From: Chloroflexota bacterium
GTDB taxonomy: Bacteria; Chloroflexota; Anaerolineae; Anaerolineales; Villigracilaceae
Length of the DNA: 10,000 nucleotides
NCBI GenBank assembly: GCA_020217065.1
Contig: JAIWOB010000085.1
Span: 1-10,000, forward strand
Direction of reading: 5' to 3'
The notes below the pieces were generated by a model. That model worked only from the letters and a program-made list of their open reading frames with translations, had not been told where the DNA came from and did not search any database. Numbering within the stretch: position 1 is the stretch's first letter; each line of letters begins with the position of its first letter. A program made the translations under genes and the position numbers. This document shows, in pieces, positions 6,121-10,000 of this stretch.

Positions 6121-6156
6121 CTTGCCCTTTCATGCCGAAAGGGCAAGTATCTTTTT
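6121..6156 (+). terminator. Riboswitch-controlled attenuator hairpin upstream of metK
   Basis: CTTGCCCTTTC (6121-6131) pairs perfectly with GAAAGGGCAAG (6137-6147) around ATGCC, an 11-bp stem, followed by TATCTTTTT (6148-6156). It is a strong Rho-independent terminator inside the leader. The competing antiterminator pairs 6098-6107 (the 3' side of P1 and the next bases) with 6122-6131, ten pairs of which three are G-U. P1 and antiterminator share 6098-6102, so SAM-bound P1 frees the terminator: an OFF switch at the level of transcription. Confidence 0.92.
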
Positions 6157-6157
6157 C

Positions 6158-6163
6158 AAGGAG
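6158..6163 (+). promoter_or_regulatory. Ribosome binding site of metK
   Basis: AAGGAG, 12 bases before the ATG at 6176, slightly long spacing. It lies directly after the terminator T-run and is transcribed only on read-through. It rules out an in-frame TTG at 6122, which lies inside the terminator hairpin. Confidence 0.75.
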
Positions 6164-6175
6164 ACACAAAATACA

Positions 6176-7381
6176 ATGACCACCACTTTCATGTCTTTGC
6201 CGAGTTTGATGTTCACATCGGAATCCGTGACGGAAGGTCACCCCGATAAGATGTGCGACCAAATCTCGGACGCAGTGCTCGACGCTTGTCTGGAACAAGA
6301 CCCTTACTCTCGCGTCGCCTGCGAAACCGCCACCAAGACCGGCTACGTCATGCTGCTGGGAGAAATCACCACCAAGGCTTTCGTGAATTTCGACGAACTC
6401 GTCCGCAAGGTGGTGACGGAAATCGGCTATGACCGCGCCAAGAAGGGCTTTGACGGAAACACTTGCGGCGTCCTTTCCGCCATCGCCAGCCAAAGCCCGG
6501 ATATTGACATGGGCGTCAGCCAGTCGCTGGAAGCCAAAGGCGGAGACAAGGACGACATTGATAAAATCGGAGCGGGCGACCAGGGCATGATGTTCGGCTT
6601 CGCGTGCAATGAAACTTCAACCCTGATGCCCATGCCCATTTATCTGGCGCATAAATTATCCCGCCGCCTGACCGAAGTCCGCAAGAACAATACGCTGGAA
6701 TGGCTGCGCCCGGACGGCAAGAGCCAGGTCACCATCGAGTACGCTTTCGGGAAACCCAAGCGCGTTGACACGGTCTTGATTTCGACCCAGCACGCCCCCG
6801 AAATCTCCCAAGCGGACATTCGCGCGGCGATTATCGAACATGTCATTAACCCCGTCCTGCCGCAGGAAATGGTGGACAAGGATTTGAAAATTTACGTCAA
6901 CCCCACCGGGCGTTTCGTGGTCGGCGGTCCGATGGGCGACGCCGGCGTCACCGGACGGAAAATCATTGTGGACACTTACGGCGGCATGGGACGTCACGGC
7001 GGCGGCGCGTTCAGCGGCAAAGACCCGACAAAGGTGGACCGCTCCGCAGCCTACGCCGCCCGTTACGCCGCAAAAAACGTGGTCGCCGCCGGGCTGGCAG
7101 ACCGCGTGGAAGTGCAGGTGGCGTACGCTATCGGCGTGGCGCACCCGCTCTCAGTCAACGTGGAGACTTTCGGCACGGCAAAAATCCCCGACGAAAAGAT
7201 TGCCGCGCTCATCACCGAGCATTTTGATTTGCGCCCAGGCGCCATCATCCGCGATTTCGACCTGCGCCGCCCCATCTATCGCAAGACCGCCGCGTATGGT
7301 CACTTTGGGCGCGACGACATCGAATTCCCCTGGGAACGCACCGACAAGGCTGCCGCGTTGAAAAAAGCCGCCGGTTTATAG
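6176..7381 (+). CDS. metK: S-adenosylmethionine synthetase (methionine adenosyltransferase)
   Basis: A 401-residue cytosolic enzyme that makes S-adenosylmethionine from methionine and ATP, releasing phosphate and pyrophosphate; normally a tetramer needing Mg and K ions. Length and sequence follow bacterial MetK from end to end. Motifs seen: [13 protein letters not shown] (13-25, ATP site with His22 and the GHPDK turn), GAGDQG (132-137, the family hexapeptide signature), STQH (203-206), [16 protein letters not shown] (242-257), [26 protein letters not shown] region (267-292, P-loop-like GGGAFSGKD at 275-283), and TAAYGHFGR near the C-terminus. Compared with E. coli it has a few extra residues around 120-131 (GGDKDDIDK) before the hexapeptide. 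It is expressed from its own riboswitch-controlled transcript and appears monocistronic, since a strong terminator follows 16 bases after the stop. The ATG at 6176 follows the AAGGAG site. Confidence 0.98.
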   Translation: MTTTFMSLPSLMFTSESVTEGHPDKMCDQISDAVLDACLEQDPYSRVACETATKTGYVMLLGEITTKAFVNFDELVRKVVTEIGYDRAKKGFDGNTCGVLSAIASQSPDIDMGVSQSLEAKGGDKDDIDKIGAGDQGMMFGFACNETSTLMPMPIYLAHKLSRRLTEVRKNNTLEWLRPDGKSQVTIEYAFGKPKRVDTVLISTQHAPEISQADIRAAIIEHVINPVLPQEMVDKDLKIYVNPTGRFVVGGPMGDAGVTGRKIIVDTYGGMGRHGGGAFSGKDPTKVDRSAAYAARYAAKNVVAAGLADRVEVQVAYAIGVAHPLSVNVETFGTAKIPDEKIAALITEHFDLRPGAIIRDFDLRRPIYRKTAAYGHFGRDDIEFPWERTDKAAALKKAAGL

Positions 7382-7397
7382 GCTTTCTTGATGCATG

Positions 7398-7438
7398 AAA
7401 AATCTGGGCTGCGCTTGCCGGCGCAGCCCAGATTTTTT
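7398..7438. terminator. Bidirectional Rho-independent terminator between metK and the tlpA-like gene
   Basis: AAAAATCTGGGCTGCGC (7398-7414) pairs perfectly with GCGCAGCCCAGATTTTT (7421-7437) around TTGCCG. The GC-rich core is 12 bp. The T-run at 7433-7438 serves metK on the plus strand; the A-run at 7398-7402 is a T-run on the minus strand and serves the converging redox operon that stops at 7447. Confidence 0.93.
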
Positions 7439-7446
7439 AAATTGGA

Positions 7447-8040
7447 TTATTCTTCGGCGATGATTGGGGTGACGTATTTTTCGAGCATGGCGCGGTTGAT
7501 TTCGCCGACCCAGGCGAGGCGCGCCGTCCCTTGACGGTCAATAACAAAAGAGTTGGGCAAGCCGCCGGTTCCAAACGCCCGCAGAGAAGCGTTTTTCAGG
7601 TCAATCCAAACCGGGTAAGTGATTCCAGCCGCCTTGACAAAGTTCAAAACGGCTGGCTGCGGGTCCCCGGCTTCAATGCCGATAATGACAAAGCCCTCTT
7701 CTTTATGAGCCTTGTAATACGCCTCCAGGGTGGGAATTTCCGCCTTGCAAGGCGGGCACCAGGTCGCCCAATTGTTAACCAAGACCACCTTGCCGCGATA
7801 ATCTTTCAAAGATTCAGTTTCGCCTTCCACATTCTCCAGCGAAAGTTCCGGCGCGGGGAAGTTGACCTCGTTGGGGGTAACGGAGTACGAAGATTCGTCT
7901 GCGGCGGCTTGCGAAGCGGCATCGTCCTTCCTGCCAAAACCGAACAACAGGAAAGCCGTCAACAAGAGCAGACTACCTCCCACGAGAAGCGGGAGGCGGC
8001 TGAAATTATTTTGTCTGCGGCGTCGGTTTTTCTTTGTCAT
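7447..8040 (-). CDS. Membrane-anchored thiol-disulfide oxidoreductase, TlpA/ResA family
   Basis: A 197-residue protein. A very basic start (KKNRRRRQ) precedes one hydrophobic segment at 15-36, so the thioredoxin domain should be anchored outside the membrane. The domain (about 60-195) has the AhpC-TSA/Redoxin-type entry FPAPELSLENVEGE, then LKDYRGKVVLVNNWATWCPPC with the redox pair Cys95 and Cys98, and the cis-proline loop GGLPNSFVID (Pro162). WCPPC is typical of TlpA and ResA, which reduce disulfides in apocytochromes or other exported proteins. No cytochrome maturation genes are in the window, so the partner is unknown. The ATG at 8040 lies 2 bases after the stop of the upstream disulfide oxidoreductase gene with no good ribosome binding site, which suggests translational coupling. 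The operon ends at the terminator just downstream. Confidence 0.9.
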   Translation of the reverse strand: MTKKNRRRRQNNFSRLPLLVGGSLLLLTAFLLFGFGRKDDAASQAAADESSYSVTPNEVNFPAPELSLENVEGETESLKDYRGKVVLVNNWATWCPPCKAEIPTLEAYYKAHKEEGFVIIGIEAGDPQPAVLNFVKAAGITYPVWIDLKNASLRAFGTGGLPNSFVIDRQGTARLAWVGEINRAMLEKYVTPIIAEE

Positions 8041-8042
8041 CT

Positions 8043-8708
8043 CTAATTCAATGCCCGTTGAATTTCCGCTATCAAGTTGGCTTCGGGAACCGCCCCTACC
8101 ACCATTCCCCGCCCCGCGTTGATGACGGTCTGAGGAACGCCGCGCACGTTGAACTGGTCAGCCAAATCGGGGAACTCGGTGGCTTCGACGCCTTCTGCGC
8201 GAATCATAACGGGGTTTTCCATAGCCATCTGATGAGCCAGAAGCACGGCTCGCGGACAGTGGGGGCAGGTAGGGGTGACAAAAACCTGCAAATGAAGCGG
8301 CTTTTCGAGGCGCTTCAGAAAATCGCGGGCAGATTCGCTGAGCCCCGAATCGCGCCCGGAGACAAACAGGATGTCGTTAATGAGAACGCTGAACTCGTGT
8401 CCGGAGGGGATACCCGCATACTGAACCCCGTAATTGACAACCTGGTCGCCGTCTTTCGCGGCAATGACGATAACGGGGGATTTGTCCACGTTGAATTGCG
8501 CCGCCACGTCGGCGTTATCCTGAAGGTCATAGACTGTCAAACCGAGTTTGTCTTCGACCGCCGCGAGTTCGTCAAGCAATTGGCGGATTTCGGCGCAGTA
8601 CTCGCAATTTTCACGAGAAGCGAAAAACAGCAATTGCACCGGCTCTTTCATCTGAGCGAAAGCCTGCCTAACCTGGCTGACGACCTGTTCGTTGAGAAGT
8701 TTTTCCAT
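8043..8708 (-). CDS. Two-thioredoxin-fold protein disulfide oxidoreductase (PDO/glutaredoxin-like)
   Basis: A 221-residue protein without signal peptide or membrane segment, so cytosolic. It contains two consecutive thioredoxin folds. The first (about 1-115) has CEYC at 35-38 and a cis-proline at KSPVI (Pro78). The second (about 125-221) has CPHC at 148-151 and a cis-proline at GVPQT (Pro192). This layout, length and pair of CxxC motifs fit the protein disulfide oxidoreductases best known from thermophilic archaea and bacteria and the related N-terminal domain of AhpF. These proteins pass electrons to, or shuffle disulfides in, cytosolic proteins. The ATG at 8708 was chosen because AGGAG lies 6 bases upstream (8715-8719); an in-frame ATG at 8723 would overlap that site. 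It is followed after 2 bases by the TlpA-like gene. No thioredoxin reductase is seen in the window. Confidence 0.87.
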   Translation of the reverse strand: MEKLLNEQVVSQVRQAFAQMKEPVQLLFFASRENCEYCAEIRQLLDELAAVEDKLGLTVYDLQDNADVAAQFNVDKSPVIVIAAKDGDQVVNYGVQYAGIPSGHEFSVLINDILFVSGRDSGLSESARDFLKRLEKPLHLQVFVTPTCPHCPRAVLLAHQMAMENPVMIRAEGVEATEFPDLADQFNVRGVPQTVINAGRGMVVGAVPEANLIAEIQRALN

Positions 8709-8714
8709 GAAACG

Positions 8715-8719
8715 CTCCT
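8715..8719 (-). promoter_or_regulatory. Ribosome binding site of the two-fold disulfide oxidoreductase gene
   Basis: AGGAG on the minus strand, 6 bases before the ATG at 8708. It decides the start over the in-frame ATG at 8723. Confidence 0.75.
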
Positions 8720-8726
8720 GCATTGG

Positions 8727-8732
8727 GATATA
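8727..8732 (-). promoter_or_regulatory. Possible -10 box for the redox gene pair
   Basis: TATATC on the minus strand; at a 17-bp spacing the -35 position reads TTCATC, a poor match. If active, the transcript would start close to 8720 and carry almost no leader, cutting into the ribosome binding site. The pair may instead be read through from the transporter gene 59 bases upstream. Confidence 0.2.
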
Positions 8733-8767
8733 AAAATTGGATGCGGGCGGATGAAAAAAGATACAAA

Positions 8768-9682
8768 CTACCGCCTGTTCTTGCTGAAGACATTCCCCCA
8801 CTCAGAAAACGCCATGCCGCCCAGAATTAGAGCGACGCCCACTCCAGCCAGCGGCGTAATTTTCTCATGCAAGACCAGCGCCGAGGCGGCAATCGTCACC
8901 ATCGGTACGAGATAAAGATAGGCGCTGGTTTTCACGGGTCCCAAGCGGTGGACTGCAAAATTCCAGGTGAAAAAACAAAGCGCCGACCCGCCCACGCCGA
9001 GGAAAAACAGGTTCAAAATGTTCGGCAGGACGGTCAACCGCTCAAAACCAAAACGGAAGCCGAAAAGAGGCAGGGCTGGCAGCATAAACAAAAGCCCGTA
9101 GAAAAACACCTTGCGGGTTACGGCGAGCGTTCCGCCTTCGTCCGCGCTCATTCCTTTAATCAGGATGCTGTAAAGCGCCCACACCAAAGCCGCCAGAAGG
9201 GTAAGCAAATCGCCCAGCGGATTAAGTTTGAGAATAAAACTGCCGTTGAAGGCAATGAGAATAACGCCCGTTATCGAAACGGCAAAGCCGAAAAAGAAGC
9301 CCGCCTTCAGTTTTTCCTTCAAGACGACGCGGCTGACCAGCGCGGTACACAACGGGATGACCGAGAGCAGCACGCTGACGTTGGCTGCCAGGGTATACGA
9401 AAGCGCGGCGTTTTGAAGCAGGAAGAACAAGGTCACGCCGCACAAGCCAGCCGCCATGGCTTTCCACTCCCCGCGCAGGGCGGATAAGTCCGGGAGGAAG
9501 AAAGTCAAACGCGGCGGGCTGACCATCGTCAGCGCGAAGAGCGCCAATATCAGACGGTAGAACATGATTTCAATTGGGGAAAAGGAAACCAGCAGAACCT
9601 TGGTGGAGATAAAAGTGACGCCCCAAACGAAAACAGTAAAGAGCGCGGCGAGATGTCCCAGAAGGGCTTTTTGCGATGTCAT
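8768..9682 (-). CDS. EamA-family (drug/metabolite transporter superfamily) permease
   Basis: A 304-residue integral membrane protein with about ten hydrophobic segments in two EamA repeats (about 8-146 and 155-294). Typical landmarks are FVWGVTFISTK in the first segment (18-28), FYRLILALFAL (41-51), the end of repeat one at LKEKLKAGFFFGFAVSITGV, ALVWALYSILIKG (165-177) opening repeat two, and LHEKITPLAGVGVALILGG (271-289) near the end. The family exports or takes up small metabolites such as amino acids, nucleosides or sugars; nothing in the sequence fixes the substrate. The ATG at 9682 is preferred: the longer TTG start at 9703 would put the -10 box TATAAC inside the coding region. There is no ribosome binding site and the predicted leader is 2-3 bases. 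It may form a loose operon with the downstream redox genes, but no functional tie is evident. Confidence 0.9.
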   Translation of the reverse strand: MTSQKALLGHLAALFTVFVWGVTFISTKVLLVSFSPIEIMFYRLILALFALTMVSPPRLTFFLPDLSALRGEWKAMAAGLCGVTLFFLLQNAALSYTLAANVSVLLSVIPLCTALVSRVVLKEKLKAGFFFGFAVSITGVILIAFNGSFILKLNPLGDLLTLLAALVWALYSILIKGMSADEGGTLAVTRKVFFYGLLFMLPALPLFGFRFGFERLTVLPNILNLFFLGVGGSALCFFTWNFAVHRLGPVKTSAYLYLVPMVTIAASALVLHEKITPLAGVGVALILGGMAFSEWGNVFSKNRR

Positions 9683-9691
9683 TGAGGGAAG

Positions 9692-9700
9692 GTTATACCA
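9692..9700 (-). promoter_or_regulatory. Extended -10 promoter element of the EamA-type gene
   Basis: On the minus strand this reads TGGTATAAC: TGG (9700-9698) plus TATAAC (9697-9692). The 9 bases to the ATG at 9682 lack a Shine-Dalgarno sequence, so the mRNA is predicted to be leaderless or nearly so. The -35 region (CATAAA at 17 bp) is weak, as expected for an extended -10 promoter. Confidence 0.6.
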
Positions 9701-9723
9701 CAAGGACAGCGGTTTTATGAAAT

Positions 9724-9750
9724 CAGCTCCGGCGTTAAACGCCGGGGCTG
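9724..9750. terminator. Hairpin between the anti-sigma and EamA-type genes, possible terminator
   Basis: CAGCTCCGGCG (9724-9734) and CGCCGGGGCTG (9740-9750) form an 11-bp stem around TTAAA. In the minus-strand RNA it has one C-A mismatch and is followed only by ATTTCAT, a poor T-run; in the plus-strand RNA the mismatch becomes a G-U pair and T8 follows at 9758-9765. It lies 4 bases after the anti-sigma stop, so ending that minus-strand transcript is its likely job, though with a weak tail. Confidence 0.4.
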
Positions 9751-9754
9751 GGAA

Positions 9755-10000
9755 TTATTTTTTTTGCGGCTTTAAATACTCGGTCAGGTCGAGACGCTTG
9801 AAGAGTCGGCTCCGCACCTCGTCGGGCAGCCCGCTTTGGGGCGGATTCGCGGCGCGGACAAGTTCAATCGTGCGGCGGGTCGTATCCACAACGATACGGC
9901 AGTTTTCGCATTCCGCAATGTGTTTTTCAATTTCGCGGCACAGTTCCGCTTCGAGTTCGCCGTCTACGTAATCGGAAAGCGCGCCGAGCAGGGATTTGCA
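9755..10000 (-). CDS. Zinc-binding anti-sigma factor (zf-HC2 type), partial at the 5' end
   Basis: The last 81 residues are present; the start lies beyond the right edge. The visible part starts with CKSLLGALSDYVDGEL and carries CREIEKHIAECENC, holding the H-x3-C-x2-C zinc site (His27, Cys31, Cys34 of the visible part) typical of small anti-sigma factors that hold an ECF sigma factor inactive. The first visible Cys matches the cysteine near the N-terminus of this family, so probably only a few residues are missing. There is no membrane segment: the C-terminus is a short helical tail (LPDEVRSRLFKRLDLTEYLKPQKK), so this is a soluble cytosolic form, possibly redox-sensing like other cytosolic ZAS proteins. 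The partner sigma gene is expected just upstream, outside the window. The end of the gene is a C-A8-TAA run. Confidence 0.82.
   Translation of the reverse strand, partial: CKSLLGALSDYVDGELEAELCREIEKHIAECENCRIVVDTTRRTIELVRAANPPQSGLPDEVRSRLFKRLDLTEYLKPQKK

Noticed and set aside
6122..6175. Longer metK starting at TTG 6122
   Set aside because: That codon is inside the attenuator hairpin and the extension encodes no conserved MetK residues; AAGGAG at 6158-6163 points to 6176.
8034..8915. 293-codon plus-strand frame opposite the disulfide oxidoreductase and transporter genes
   Set aside because: It spans two well-supported minus-strand genes, lacks family motifs and has no promoter or ribosome binding site of note.
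8867..9487. 206-codon plus-strand frame opposite the EamA-type gene
   Set aside because: The product would be unusually rich in Lys, Gln and Arg, which is simply the antisense reading of hydrophobic membrane codons.
1..10000. CRISPR array, insertion sequence, prophage, toxin-antitoxin pair, tRNA or rRNA gene
   Set aside because: I saw no regularly spaced repeats, transposase or integrase motifs, terminal inverted repeats, small paired ORFs or structural RNA genes other than the SAM riboswitch.

Overview
The window reads as ordinary, gene-dense chromosome from a free-living bacterium, most likely a member of the Chloroflexota (Anaerolineae-like). This is an inference from the gene set, since there is no rRNA or other phylogenetic marker. 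The clues are a membrane Ser/Thr kinase with an anti-sigma-K-like outer domain, a SUMF-domain lipoprotein and a C39-like protease on Pro/Thr-rich linkers, a two-thioredoxin-fold disulfide oxidoreductase, and several genes whose -10 box lies only 6-9 bases before the ATG. No mobile element, phage gene, CRISPR array, tRNA or rRNA was seen.

Layout. 1-650 (minus): the start of an MTA/SAH nucleosidase-like gene that runs off the left edge, preceded by a stand-alone cinA/pncC gene that overlaps it by 4 bases. 650-700: a 49-bp divergent promoter region with two perfect TATAAT boxes in a near-symmetrical face-to-face arrangement. 700-5874 (plus): four envelope-directed genes, namely a transmembrane Ser/Thr kinase, a Tat-exported NodB-type deacetylase, a membrane-anchored C39-like peptidase with TPRs, and a SUMF-domain lipoprotein. 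A second promoter lies before the third gene. 5933-7381 (plus): a promoter, a complete SAM-I riboswitch, its attenuator hairpin and metK. A bidirectional terminator (7398-7438) closes metK and the converging minus-strand cluster. 7447-9682 (minus): an EamA/DMT transporter, a cytosolic two-domain disulfide oxidoreductase and a membrane-anchored TlpA/ResA-type thioredoxin. 9755-10000 (minus): the 3' part of a zinc-binding anti-sigma factor whose start lies past the right edge.

How the genes fit together. The kinase group looks like a sensing and envelope-remodelling set: one membrane sensor kinase plus three proteins that act outside the membrane. This role is inferred from gene order and export signals only. 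metK makes S-adenosylmethionine and is controlled by it through the riboswitch, for which both the terminator and the competing antiterminator pairing can be drawn from the sequence. The two minus-strand redox genes are 2 bases apart and probably serve thiol chemistry on the two sides of the membrane. I see no clearly new system. The items most worth a second look are the promoter architecture (facing -10 boxes, leaderless starts), the kinase's outer domain with two calcium-loop-like motifs, and the SUMF lipoprotein that lacks the catalytic cysteines of formylglycine-generating enzyme.
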